DNA of 36,942 nt from IMG/VR virus record IMGVR_UViG_3300034158_000065, positions 1-36,942 of that record. The stretch is one strand, 5' to 3'. The position numbers and the translations under genes were made by a program. Within the stretch, counting starts at the first letter, position 1. Each line of letters opens with the position of its first letter. The notes under the pieces were generated by a model. The model saw nothing but the letters and a program-made list of their open reading frames with translations, searched no databases and was not told the origin of the DNA. Below are positions 1 through 7,337 of the stretch, one piece after another. Source of the DNA: a virus.

Positions 1-380
1 GCATGCTGACCGACAACGCCAACAAGCCACAGCCGCCGCTGGTGTCGCTCGAGAACATGGGGCGCCGCACCATCAAGATGCTGCACGACGTGCTCGATGC
101 GTTTGCCCGCATGGATCTGGAGGCGGCTATCGCCGTCTACAAGGAAGATGACAAGGTAGATAGGGAGTACGAGTCCATCATCCGCGAGCTGATGACCTAC
201 ATGATGGAAGATCCGCGCACCATCCCCCAGGTACTCAACGTACTGTGGGCGGCGCGTGCCATCGAGCGGGTCGGCGATCGCTGCCAGCATATCTGCGAGT
301 ACATCGTTTACTACGTCAAGGGCAAGGACGTTCGCCATACCAAGGCTGACGAGCTGAGCGATCTGCTTGGCAAGAGCTGA
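1..380 (+). CDS. phoU: Phosphate-specific transport regulator PhoU (3' part)
   Basis: This is the C-terminal half of PhoU; the reading frame is open to the left edge, so the start lies outside the window. PhoU is a cytoplasmic helical-bundle protein that couples the PstSCAB phosphate transporter to PhoR/PhoB signalling. The residues [20 protein letters not shown] carry the E-R-x-x-D metal-binding signature of the second PhoU repeat, and the short charged tail ending GKS is normal. The gene is GC-rich and host-like. It ends 8 bases before the prophage attachment core, so its coding sequence is untouched by the integration, but its terminator is altered. The family call is secure. Confidence 0.95.
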   Translation, partial: MLTDNANKPQPPLVSLENMGRRTIKMLHDVLDAFARMDLEAAIAVYKEDDKVDREYESIIRELMTYMMEDPRTIPQVLNVLWAARAIERVGDRCQHICEYIVYYVKGKDVRHTKADELSDLLGKS

Positions 381-388
381 TGAAATGA

Positions 389-412
389 ATAAAAAGGCGC
401 GTTTCGCGCCTT
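389..412. other. attL core (24-bp direct repeat, left copy)
   Basis: These 24 bases (ATAAAAAGGCGCG, TTT, CGCGCCTT) recur exactly at 36481-36504. They contain the hairpin AAGGCGCG-TTT-CGCGCCTT of the phoU terminator. Here the hairpin is followed by GGTTTAAG instead of a T tract, so bases right of 412 are phage-derived. Bases left of 389 are host. Confidence 0.88.
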
Positions 413-459
413 GGTTTAAGTGTTTAAGATATTGAAATTAATGGATTTATTTTTTGTTT

Positions 460-478
460 TGTCCACGTCATGACCACA
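460..478. promoter_or_regulatory. Putative integrase arm-type sites, left
   Basis: TGTCCACG (460-467) and TGACCACA (471-478) lie about 50 bp inside attL. A near-identical pair lies inside attR at 36320-36339. The P2 integrase arm consensus, as I recall it, is TGTGGACA, the complement of TGTCCACA. The assignment rests on motif similarity and position only. Confidence 0.5.
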
Positions 479-568
479 TCGATAGAAGCATAGGCTAAAC
501 CTTCATACAAGTTAGTGAAGAGGTTTTAGGTCCTAACCAACTTGCAACGTACTAAGGCTAAAGAGTGA

Positions 569-593
569 GGGAGGCATAATGCCTCCCTTTTTA
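569..593 (+). terminator. Rho-independent terminator
   Basis: Perfect 8-bp stem GGGAGGCA, loop TAA, stem TGCCTCCC, followed by TTTTTAT. It lies in the 508-base stretch between attL and the solute-binding gene, which contains no convincing ORF. It may stop transcription leaving phoU, whose own terminator lost its T tract, or end a short phage transcript. Confidence 0.8.
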
Positions 594-863
594 TCTGATA
601 CCAGTCTGGACGAATGCTAAAGCCGAATTGGTTATGCAATCATGGCATTTGTTACTGCCAATCCAAAGCTTCGAGCCTTAAGTCACGAAAGTGCTTAACT
701 GAAGGGCACTAGGTCATGAGGCTTTTTAATAAGCTTTTGTTTTTTTTATGGTTTTTATTTGGTGCATTCTAAAAGTTTCATCATCAGGACTAAATCTTTT
801 TAGTGGAATAAGAGATCCACATCATGAAGTAAATCGTTAATATTTAGTATTTTTTGCATGCAG

Positions 864-892
864 AGTGATCGAACACGGCGATTTACTATAAT
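864..892 (+). promoter_or_regulatory. Promoter of the solute-binding-like gene
   Basis: A perfect -10 box TATAAT (887-892) stands 29 bases before the ATG at 921, with a weak -35 (GTGATC, 865-870) 16 bases upstream. The surroundings are AT-rich. GAGG at 911-914 is the ribosome binding site. The -10 is directly visible; the -35 is uncertain. Confidence 0.55.
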
Positions 893-920
893 TGAAATTA
901 TTTCCTCTTGAGGTATAGCT

Positions 921-1700
921 ATGAAAATTAGACTCTTCATTAGCTTAATTTTTGTGGTTTCCGGATCAACGGCGTTCTCTTTAACGGTTTCTAGTGAGGC
1001 CGTAAGTTTTGTGGAGCCTATAAGGGGTTGCACATTTCAGATTGAACCCATTATCAGAATTGAAAGTAATGGTAGAGTCTCAGGGCCATTAATTGACTAC
1101 TTTTTACACCATGTTGAACCCGAACTTGGGCGGCCAATAGAGTGGCAAGGGCTAAATGTCGCACGCTTACTTAGCAACCTCAAGGAAGGGGGTTGTGATT
1201 TTGCACCATTGCTCAGCTATAGCGAAGAACGGGCTAGGTATTTCAACTATCTTGAACCTTACTTTCTTCAGCTCAGACCTGTGCTTGTAGTTCTTGATTC
1301 ATATCCATTGCACACAGTTCTCCAACAGGAGGATCTATATGGTATGACGATTGGGTGGTCAAGCCAGTCGCTTGTGCCTGTACTTTTACAGTCCCCCAAA
1401 ATTAATATCGATGCACTCAGCCAACGTAACTGGGAACATGGGAATATGCAAAAGCTTTTACGTGGGCGTATCGATGCAGCTCTCTTCTCTAACGATATTT
1501 CAGCAAATTACTTTCGTGCACAGTTCCCAGTTAATACTAAAATTATATATTTACCAGTTTCTCCCCTACATGTTCACGTGGTGTTAGGGAAAAAATGGTC
1601 AGTTCAAAATTCCAGTGTAGCAGAAACGATTCAACGAGTGATTAAGGAAAAACCATTCTCTTCTGTATTGGAGAGACTAGATTATAATGATGTACGCTGA
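921..1700 (+). CDS. Orphan periplasmic solute-binding-like protein (SBP family 3 type)
   Basis: A 259-residue protein with a clear Sec signal: KIR, then a hydrophobic stretch LFISLIFVVSGSTAF (residues about 5-19). The mature part has the layout of small amino-acid/polar solute-binding domains: an early GPLIDYFLHHVEP segment, then LKEGGCDFAPLLSYSEERARYFNYLEPYF, the usual place where such proteins read 'D...t.t.eR....dFs.pY', then a hinge strand and LLRGRIDAALFSND. No permease or ATPase gene is nearby, so it is probably not a working ABC importer subunit; a sensing or binding role in the periplasm is a guess. The gene is visibly AT-rich beside the phage core and has its own promoter, which are marks of a transferred cargo (moron) gene. 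The specific ligand cannot be told. Confidence 0.65.
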   Translation: MKIRLFISLIFVVSGSTAFSLTVSSEAVSFVEPIRGCTFQIEPIIRIESNGRVSGPLIDYFLHHVEPELGRPIEWQGLNVARLLSNLKEGGCDFAPLLSYSEERARYFNYLEPYFLQLRPVLVVLDSYPLHTVLQQEDLYGMTIGWSSQSLVPVLLQSPKINIDALSQRNWEHGNMQKLLRGRIDAALFSNDISANYFRAQFPVNTKIIYLPVSPLHVHVVLGKKWSVQNSSVAETIQRVIKEKPFSSVLERLDYNDVR

Positions 1701-1936
1701 TAATTATGGTGTACCTTGGAACGGTTTAGTCGGTAAATAAGGCCTTTGGTTCTCGAGCCCTCATGACCTAATATTAGGCTTGATGTTTAGTGATCTTTTT
1801 TGAGCGGGAATTATGTCGCTGATTTCGATTAAAATAACTTATGCCTGGCGATTGCAGCTATTTTTACATGAAATTAGTTTCATCCTTTCTATTACAGTAA
1901 TATTTTCTAGTCTTACTTTGGTTGCTGCTACAGCAG

Positions 1937-1967
1937 AAACCCCGGCTACTTGGCCGGGGTTTTCTTT
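1937..1967 (+). terminator. Rho-independent terminator
   Basis: Ten-bp stem AAACCCCGGC, loop TACTTG, stem GCCGGGGTTT, followed by a T-rich tail TTCTTT. It is the strongest structure in the otherwise gene-poor, AT-rich 1701-2021 stretch and may end transcription from the solute-binding gene, 237 bases upstream. Confidence 0.8.
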
Positions 1968-2030
1968 GTCACGCGTGGGTTGTCGGTGGGTTGGCCAGGT
2001 GAACACCGAATCGTAACCTAGGCTGTGTTC

Positions 2031-2537
2031 TCAAAATGCTGGTTTTCTGTCCACAAATAGTTCCCGTAAGTAACTAAGGCAGAAAGCCAGCTTGATAAAG
2101 GCTGCAAAACTTCCCGCCAGCTTTTCATACCTCGTTGAGAATCGGCGAAACTTCTTCAGCCATCCGAAGCACCGTTCGACCACATTTCTCCTACGATAAC
2201 GAGCTTTGTCTAACACCAGTGGACGTCCCTTATGGTGCCGTTGCTGGTCGCTGCGTTGCGGGATAACCGCTTTTATCTTTCTGCGCCGGAGTTCTGCCCG
2301 CAGAGCCCTGCTGCTATAGGCCTTATCTGCGGCAAGATGCGTTGGCCGCGTGCGATAACGGCCTGATGAAGTCGGGATCCTTGCCATGGCCAACGCACTT
2401 GTCGCATATCTGATTTCCGCTGATTGCCCCGGCGAAAGGCAGAACCCCAGCGGTAAACCATTACCATCAGTGACCAAGTGAATTTTGCTGCCGAAACCAC
2501 CACGAGAGCGACCAAGCGCTTGATTTATCGGAGTGTT
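2031..2537 (-). CDS. IS5-family transposase, downstream frame (OrfB)
   Basis: This frame is entered by a -1 slip on the A7 run. It reads NTPINQALGRSRGGFGSKIH, then LVTDGNGLPLGF with the second catalytic aspartate, and ends with RRNVVERCFGWLKKFRRFST, which includes the catalytic glutamate (the Y-R-E/V-E-R signature of IS5 transposases). It starts no independent gene; the fused product of both frames is the DDE transposase. The stop lies in the left inverted repeat. Confidence 0.75.
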   Translation of the reverse strand, partial: NTPINQALGRSRGGFGSKIHLVTDGNGLPLGFCLSPGQSAEIRYATSALAMARIPTSSGRYRTRPTHLAADKAYSSRALRAELRRRKIKAVIPQRSDQQRHHKGRPLVLDKARYRRRNVVERCFGWLKKFRRFSTRYEKLAGSFAAFIKLAFCLSYLRELFVDRKPAF

Positions 2538-2851
2538 TTTTTACGCGCTCCGGCAGCATCTTTTGATGCCCAGACATTGGCGCCGTCAATGCACCACAGG
2601 TCGAAGTCGATAAGCCCTTCTTCATTGAGATGCAGTTGCAGCGCCGCAAGGATGGCATCGATGCGGCCTGTGCTTTGCCAACGTCGAAAGGAGTTGTAGA
2701 CCGAGTTCCATGGGCCGAAACGTTCTGGCAGATCTCGCCAAGGTGCACAGGTGTGAAGTATCCAGAGAATGTCATCGAGCACTTGGCGTGGCTCACGAGT
2801 AGGGCGTCCGCTTATGCGGTGGTATGGAAAAGGGGCTCGATAAGCCCTCAT
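2525..2851 (-). CDS. IS5-family transposase, upstream frame (OrfA)
   Basis: This 108-residue frame holds the N-terminal DUF4096-like domain, recognised from APWRDLPERFGPWNSVYNSF and the first catalytic aspartate in DLWCIDGANV. It ends GARKKTLR just after a run of seven A (2536-2542), a classic slip site for a -1 shift into the downstream frame. The usual N-terminal residues (SRRYQLTDAQ) are encoded just upstream in another frame and run into TGA, a feature shared with the second IS copy, so either the real start is the ATG at 2851 or the 5' end is decayed in both. Confidence 0.75.
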   Translation of the reverse strand: MRAYRAPFPYHRISGRPTREPRQVLDDILWILHTCAPWRDLPERFGPWNSVYNSFRRWQSTGRIDAILAALQLHLNEEGLIDFDLWCIDGANVWASKDAAGARKKTLR

Positions 2852-3058
2852 TGTGCATCGGTCAACTGGTAACGACGGGACACTGCATAGGTCTTAAGCT
2901 GTTGAGAAGATGTGAGATTATATCTTCATCACTTTAAGAACACAGCCTAGTCGCAACGAGAAGATAGTAAAAGTGTTAACAGGAGCCGAGTGCCTTCGAC
3001 GCCGAGCTCTGCAAAAAAGATCTCTGGCCAGCACGCTCAACCCCATCATCGAATAGAT

Positions 3059-3083
3059 AAAAAAAGCCGCTCTAGTGAGCGGC
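3059..3083 (-). terminator. Rho-independent terminator (minus strand)
   Basis: Read on the minus strand: GCCGCTC, loop ACTA, GAGCGGC, then seven T. The stem is perfect. It would end transcription coming from the right, through the short frame ending at 3108. Confidence 0.7.
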
Positions 3084-3244
3084 CGAAAAATGTCTTTAGG
3101 TTCGGGCCTAAAAACTGGAGTTACCACGAACAGACAAATCCATCAAAGGCACCACCTGATTAAATGGATTCGCTTGCCCCCCTAAAATATACATGCATAT
3201 GGAATAAAAGTTAAGTCTCAATGTGGCCCCATTGTTACATCAAC

Positions 3245-3268
3245 AAAAAAGCCGCTCTGCTTAGTGGC
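3245..3268 (-). terminator. Rho-independent terminator-like hairpin (minus strand)
   Basis: Read on the minus strand: GCCACT, loop AAGCAG, AGCGGC (one G-U pair), then six T. It shares the string AAAAAAGCCGCTCT with the terminator 190 bp to the left. Confidence 0.5.
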
Positions 3269-3377
3269 TTGCAAAAGAGATCGATGCGAGGTAACCGTTC
3301 ACCGAGAGTGGATTGACAGGAAAAAAGAGACGATCTTGCCTGTTGTATGATCCTGCCCGTGTTGCATGCTTGCTGGC

Positions 3378-3575
3378 ATGACCAAAAAGTACTCGACACC
3401 GGCGGTTAACTCCCTGACCCTCGAGCAGGCCCACAAGCTGATACATAAGCTGCTGGACTGTATTACCGCGTTGGAGGACCGCCTCAACCAGCACAGCGGC
3501 AACTCTTCCAAGCCCCCCTCCAGTGATGGGCCTGGAAGTGCTCCGACTGCTCGGCAACATCCGGCTTCCAGTAAG
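3378..3575 (+). pseudogene. IS66-type transposase, N-terminal fragment
   Basis: About 65 residues survive. The string NQHSGNSSKPPSSDGPGS is the hallmark N-terminal segment of IS66 TnpC-type transposases, preceded by a short coiled region (LEQAHKLIHKLLDCITALEDRL). The frame is cut at about 3573, where the sequence abruptly becomes IS5-like DNA and hits TGA within two codons. All catalytic domains are missing, so the fragment is inert. Confidence 0.72.
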
Positions 3576-4045
3576 TGAATTTTGCTGCCAAAACCGCCAC
3601 GCGAGCGACCAACAGCTTGATTCACCGCAGTGTTTTTTTACGTGCTCCGGCAGCATCTTTGGATGCCCTGACATTGGAGCCGTCAATGCACCACAGGTCG
3701 AAGTCAATAAGTCCTTCTTCCATTGAGATGCAGTTGCAGCGCTTCAAAGATGGCATCGATACGACCTGTACTCTGCCAAGGTCGAAAAGTGTTGTAGACC
3801 GAACTCCATGGGCCAAAACGTTCTGGCAGATCTCGCCAAGGTGCACTGGTGTGGAGTATCCGGAGAATGCCATCGAGCACCAGGTGTAGCTCGCGAGTAG
3901 TAGGTACGCTTATGTGGTGGTATGGGAAAAGGGGCTAGATAAACCTCATTGTGTATCGGTCAACTGGTAACGACAGGACACTGCATAGTGTCTTAAGCTG
4001 TTGAGACGATTTGAGATCATATATTCATCACTTTGAGAACACAGC
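3573..4045 (-). mobile_element. Truncated second IS5-family copy
   Basis: It matches 2478-2946 of the first IS with many scattered differences, including the T7 (A7 on the minus strand) slip site and the GPW/WCIDG coding region. Its right end is intact: inverted repeat finishing CACAGC at 4045, followed by CTAG. The left half is missing and is replaced by the IS66 fragment. Coding is broken by several frame changes. The right end is inserted inside the 3' end of the antitoxin gene. Confidence 0.82.
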
Positions 4046-4316
4046 CTAGGGCGCCGGCCACTTTAGTGATGGTGGAAAAGGTTGGGTTTCCTTCACCGGA
4101 TAAGGCTTTGTATAGCCCCTCTCTGCTCATCCCGGCATCACGGGCCAGCTGGCTCAGGTTACGAGCACGTGCAATGTCAGCCAGTGCGGCCGCAATCAAA
4201 GCGGGATCGCCTTCTTCCATGGCCGCTTCCATATAGTGGAGCATGTCTTCATCGGTCTTGAGGTAGTCAGCGGCATCATAGCGGCTGAATGTAACTGCCC
4301 GGTCATTGTCTTTCAT
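4017..4316 (-). CDS. HTH antitoxin of a HigBA/RelE-type module, 3' end replaced by IS
   Basis: A 99-residue protein starting MKDNDRAVTFSRYDAADYL, followed by an XRE-like helix-turn-helix (ARARNLSQLARDAGMSREGL, then GNPTFSTITKVAGAL). This is the 'addiction module antidote' family that pairs with HigB-like killers; it binds the toxin and represses the operon. The final nine codons (GCVLKVMNI and the stop) come from the inverted-repeat end of the neighbouring IS, which inserted at CTAG. They resemble the natural tails of this family (LGL.L.V), so the antitoxin may still work. The gene starts two bases after the toxin stop, in the usual toxin-first order. Confidence 0.75.
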   Translation of the reverse strand: MKDNDRAVTFSRYDAADYLKTDEDMLHYMEAAMEEGDPALIAAALADIARARNLSQLARDAGMSREGLYKALSGEGNPTFSTITKVAGALGCVLKVMNI

Positions 4317-4318
4317 GT

Positions 4319-4540
4319 TTAATCCTTCCATTGCGCGGCAATGGTCTTTGCCTGTTCGATATCTCGGGCTTGGGTGCCCTTGTCCCCACCACACAGCAAC
4401 ACAATGATGATCGGGCCCTTTGTTATGTAGTAGATGCGGTACCCTGGGCCGTAGTCTATTCGCATTTCCGAGAGACCTTCCCCGATGGGTTTTACGTCAC
4501 CAGGATTGCCAAGGACCAAGCGCCGGATCCTGGCAGTCAC
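4319..4540 (-). pseudogene. RelE/HigB-like toxin, N-terminus apparently broken
   Basis: The frame encodes the core of the 'addiction module killer' family: ARIRRLVLGNPGDVKPIGEG, then RIDYGPGYRIYY, then LLCGGDKGTQARDI. These are RNA-cleaving toxins. Family members have about 20-25 more N-terminal residues (a pattern like F..W...L.D). In the right place the minus strand reads FTSEALT in the neighbouring frame and then DLQGK in this frame, as if one base were lost near 4550. The only start left is a GTG at 4540 overlapping the TGA of the upstream frame. Most likely an inactive toxin, or one restarted from that GTG. Confidence 0.55.
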
Positions 4541-4764
4541 CTTCCCTTGGAGATCGTCAGCGCTTCACTCGTGAAATTTTGGATCCTTGCCAAAACTGCC
4601 CTATCAGCCTTACCCCATAAGGCTACCTGTTTTTTCCTTGTGGTCGCACTAGATCCATAACCACAATCCAGACTCTCACGGGATTTATGTATTTTTCTAA
4701 TTAAATCAATGAGTTGCATTGTTACCTGCCGAGATCTTGAATGATCTTTTTCTCGACAAACGAT

Positions 4765-4783
4765 CACGAAATGCATTTTCGTG
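4765..4783. promoter_or_regulatory. Inverted repeat upstream of the toxin-antitoxin pair
   Basis: CACGAAA, spacer TGCAT, TTTCGTG: a perfect 7-bp-arm palindrome about 225 bases upstream of the toxin frame, in AT-rich DNA. It could be an operator for the module's HTH antitoxin. The rest of 4541-4963 holds no gene I can support. Confidence 0.35.
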
Positions 4784-4963
4784 AAATTCTGAATTCCTCC
4801 CAAGAACCCAGTCACGGAGCTGGTTAGGCTATAGATTTGCACCATTTTATTTGTGCAAAAAACGCCACATTTTTAGCGCGAAGGTGGGGGGGGAGGAGTG
4901 CTGATTCCGTGAGCGGCACGTTTCCGCCGCCGCGCCTGGGCTGCGGCGCTGGAGGCTGGCCAC

Positions 4964-4987
4964 AAAAAAGCGACGCATGTGCGTCGC
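4964..4987 (-). terminator. Terminator of the late tail operon
   Basis: Read on the minus strand: GCGACGC, loop ACAT, GCGTCGC, then six T. It lies 28 bases after the last tail gene (stop at 5015) and ends the whole minus-strand late operon. Confidence 0.88.
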
Positions 4988-5014
4988 TATGGTGAATGGG
5001 CTTATGGCTGGGTG

Positions 5015-5713
5015 TTACTGGCTACCACCCCATCCCATTTTCTTGAACGCCTTGGCCGCGATGGCCAGCAGTTCGGTACTGCTTGCCTCGGGCAGCATGG
5101 GGCGCGCGGGCGTCTCTACCGTCCATCGGTTCTTCCTGGTCTCGCCGGTGGTGGTCCTGATAATGATCGCGGCACGGGTTCGGCTGACGTGCGCTTGTAT
5201 CCATTTCAGGGACGGCTTGCGATAGCGGCGGCGCTTGCCGCGTTCGGACAAGACTTTGTATCCCCGCGCACGCAGGCGCACCGCTTGGCTGCGGGTGCAT
5301 GGCTCATCCGTTGGTTTGAATGGCGCCTGTCTCTTGCCCTTGTCTGAAGCTCTTGGTTTGGCAGGCTTGGTTGGCGCAGCGGTGAACTGCTGTGACATGC
5401 CCTGGTGTTGCTGGTTGGCTATCATCCCCGCAAAGCGGGAGTCGAAGTCGATGATGGCCGCATCGTCGGTACCGCGAGCGCGCAGGCGTTTGGACAGGCC
5501 GGTGAGCCGCTTGTGCTTTCGCTTGCTCTTGGTTGGCGCCCACTTGGTGCCATCAGGTGCTTTGCCAGCCCTGATGTGCTGGCGGTTCGCCTTGACCACT
5601 TCTCGGCCTATCTGCTGGGTGATGCGTCGGCGCTTGGCTGGCGGCAGAGAGGCCGCGTCCAGACGCTCCAGCAGGCTGAGCATGGTGCCCTGATTGATGG
5701 TGAGTGAGATCAT
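5015..5713 (-). CDS. Phage virion morphogenesis protein (GpS / Mu G-like tail completion)
   Basis: A 232-residue basic protein. The N-terminus (ERLDAASLPPAKRRRITQQI, then NRQHIRAGKAPDGTKWAPTK) matches the phage virion morphogenesis family (P2 GpS, Mu gpG), whose members help complete the tail at the head-proximal end. It is longer than P2 GpS (about 150 residues) because of an Arg/Lys-rich insert in the middle. The start at 5713 has GAGGC about 9 bases upstream. It is the last gene of the late operon, 10 bases after the hub gene, and is followed by the terminator. Confidence 0.75.
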   Translation of the reverse strand: MISLTINQGTMLSLLERLDAASLPPAKRRRITQQIGREVVKANRQHIRAGKAPDGTKWAPTKSKRKHKRLTGLSKRLRARGTDDAAIIDFDSRFAGMIANQQHQGMSQQFTAAPTKPAKPRASDKGKRQAPFKPTDEPCTRSQAVRLRARGYKVLSERGKRRRYRKPSLKWIQAHVSRTRAAIIIRTTTGETRKNRWTVETPARPMLPEASSTELLAIAAKAFKKMGWGGSQ

Positions 5714-5723
5714 CTACACGCCT

Positions 5724-7337
5724 CTATTCGATGATGGGGGAGAGCTGGCCGGCCAGCTGTTTGGCCTGTTGGCCATGTCCTGTCATGGCCCCGCTGTTAC
5801 CAGGTGCGGGTCCGCTGCCATGGGTATGACTGGCGGTGGCGGCGGCCAGCTGCTCCACCACGTTCATCAATTGCAGCAGTAGCCGGAAGATGTTCACGCT
5901 ATCTGTGCCCATCCACGAACGGGGTGCCTCCAGGTGTTGCAGCTCGCCGGCAACCGCTCGGCGAAGCTTGCCCACTACCTCGACCAGATCCCCCGCAGTT
6001 GTCTGGCTCATGTTGCCCAGACTTCCCAGGGTGAGATCATCGCCGGCCAGCAGCTCGATGGCCCCCAGCGCCTCGATGAGCTTTAACCCGCCCACCTCCT
6101 CAATGCTGTGTTGGTTCACCTGCAGTCGATGCTGACCATGCTCCCCCAGGTAGTCGTCACTCTGGTGGTGCATCTGCAGGGCTCGGTCGTGCAGGCGCCG
6201 GTCGGTGTGACGACAGAGGTTCCCCACGGTATCGGTGCGGCTGAATACCTCGGCCCGTTGCTGCTGCAGCTGCTCCCCCGGTGTGATGTCCGGCAGGGCC
6301 CAGCCACTGCCGAGTACAGTGCGGATAAAGGGGCGGTCGGCCCGCCCAAAGGCAAAGCCCAGCTCAATCAGGGTTCCCTCGGTGGGGAACTGCAGCAGCC
6401 CTTGCTCCTGCCCGCCGAACTGCACCGGCAGCGGTACCGCCCGATAAAGGGGCGCGGCCTTGTCCGGCTGACCATCTTCGCCTAGCAGTTGCACGTCCAC
6501 CGCATAGCGGGGGCGAAATGGGTCATTGAGCTGGCCGGCGCTGGCCTGGTCGCTGATGGCCTCGACCCGCCCGAACTTGGGCAGGTGCATCTTGTCGGCC
6601 AGCTCCGGAAACTCACCCTCTATCTTGCGGCGTTCCACCGACTTGGTGGCCTTGCCCGGGGTGACCGTGGTCAGGGTCATTTCGTCGCCCTTGAGCCTGA
6701 CCCGGGTCACCCGCTTGCCGTTGACGATCGCCCCTGGGCGCATGGCGGGCACCGGGGACAGGGTGATGAGATTGCCTGCTTGGCGCGCGGTCCAGGCCGA
6801 GTCGATATCGACTTCCCGGCCATGCCAGCGAGAATCGGCGTGGCTACCCACAAAGATGGCGCCATCGGGTTGCTGGTACCAGACAAAGTCGGGCACCTCG
6901 AAGGCGCGGCCCGCGTTATCGATCAGCTGATAGCCGGTGCCCGCGCTGGTGAAGTTGGGGATAGGCCGGTCGGCATAGTTGGCCGCCTCGGGCAGCATGA
7001 ACACCAGACCGGTCTCACTGGTGAGCCAGGCCAGCAGATTGCGCAGGGTGGCATGCTGCATACTGACGGGCAGTCGGCCGGCCAGGATGCCCGCTAGCTC
7101 GCGGCATAGCAGTTGCACGGCGCCCGTGGCGGCAGGTTGAACGTCGTACACATAACCGGTGAACCAGCGGCGCAGCTCACCGTTGTAACCGACATCGATG
7201 GTGATGGGGTGGCCCTTTTGCGCCTGGGCCTGCGCCGTCAGGGCCGCCCGTCCGCCGGCATTCAGATCCAGCATGATGTCGTGCTCAACCAGATGGGCAG
7301 GCTGACCATTGATGGTCAAGTGAGTGGTCAGCTTCAT
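5724..7337 (-). CDS. Tail hub/spike fusion protein (GpD/VgrG-like)
   Basis: A 537-residue protein. Residues 1-230 look like the GpD/gp27 hub fold: strands starting KLTTHLTINGQPAHLVEHDI, GYVYDV..AATGAVQLLCRELAGIL, and the FVWYQQPDGAIFVGSH segment. Residues about 260-340 (FGRVEAISD..RPRYAVDVQLLGEDG, LIELGFAFGRADRPFIRTVLGSGW) look like the gp5/V OB-fold. The tail (IELLAGDDLTLGSLGNMSQTTAGDLVEVVGK, ending ASHTHG) looks like a beta-helix spike with a His-x-His motif. P2 splits these jobs between D and V; no separate V gene is seen here. The start overlaps the previous stop (ATGA). The domain order is inferred by eye. Confidence 0.68.
   Translation of the reverse strand: MKLTTHLTINGQPAHLVEHDIMLDLNAGGRAALTAQAQAQKGHPITIDVGYNGELRRWFTGYVYDVQPAATGAVQLLCRELAGILAGRLPVSMQHATLRNLLAWLTSETGLVFMLPEAANYADRPIPNFTSAGTGYQLIDNAGRAFEVPDFVWYQQPDGAIFVGSHADSRWHGREVDIDSAWTARQAGNLITLSPVPAMRPGAIVNGKRVTRVRLKGDEMTLTTVTPGKATKSVERRKIEGEFPELADKMHLPKFGRVEAISDQASAGQLNDPFRPRYAVDVQLLGEDGQPDKAAPLYRAVPLPVQFGGQEQGLLQFPTEGTLIELGFAFGRADRPFIRTVLGSGWALPDITPGEQLQQQRAEVFSRTDTVGNLCRHTDRRLHDRALQMHHQSDDYLGEHGQHRLQVNQHSIEEVGGLKLIEALGAIELLAGDDLTLGSLGNMSQTTAGDLVEVVGKLRRAVAGELQHLEAPRSWMGTDSVNIFRLLLQLMNVVEQLAAATASHTHGSGPAPGNSGAMTGHGQQAKQLAGQLSPIIE

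Larger units (their letters stand above)
2022..2946 (-). mobile_element. IS5-family (IS427-type) insertion sequence, full length
   Basis: The element is 925 bp and is flanked on both sides by CTAG (2018-2021 and 2947-2950), the target duplication typical of this group. Its ends are imperfect inverted repeats: the left begins GCTGTGTTCTCAAAATG and the right, read inward, begins GCTGTGTTCTTAAAGTG. It carries a two-frame DDE transposase on the minus strand. The right end is about 88% like the second copy by eye, so the two are old relatives rather than a recent duplication. Confidence 0.88.
2951..3377. other. Degenerate accessory DNA with two minus-strand terminators
   Basis: No convincing full gene is visible. 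On the minus strand there are two terminator-like structures: stem GCCGCTC/GAGCGGC with an A7 tract at 3059-3083, and stem GCCGCT/AGTGGC with an A6 tract at 3245-3268. Just upstream of the first, a 28-codon frame (3194 down to 3108, ending VRGNSSF) may be the leftover 3' end of a lost gene. The stretch looks like remnants left by IS-driven deletion. Confidence 0.5.

Noticed and set aside
1813-2016. 67-codon plus-strand frame with a hydrophobic middle
   Set aside because: Its last third runs straight through the strong terminator at 1937-1967 and into low-complexity sequence; no family pattern.
4537-4845. 102-codon minus-strand frame upstream of the toxin
   Set aside because: Probably not an independent gene; its last codons look like the displaced N-terminus of the toxin. 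Kept only as evidence of a frameshift.
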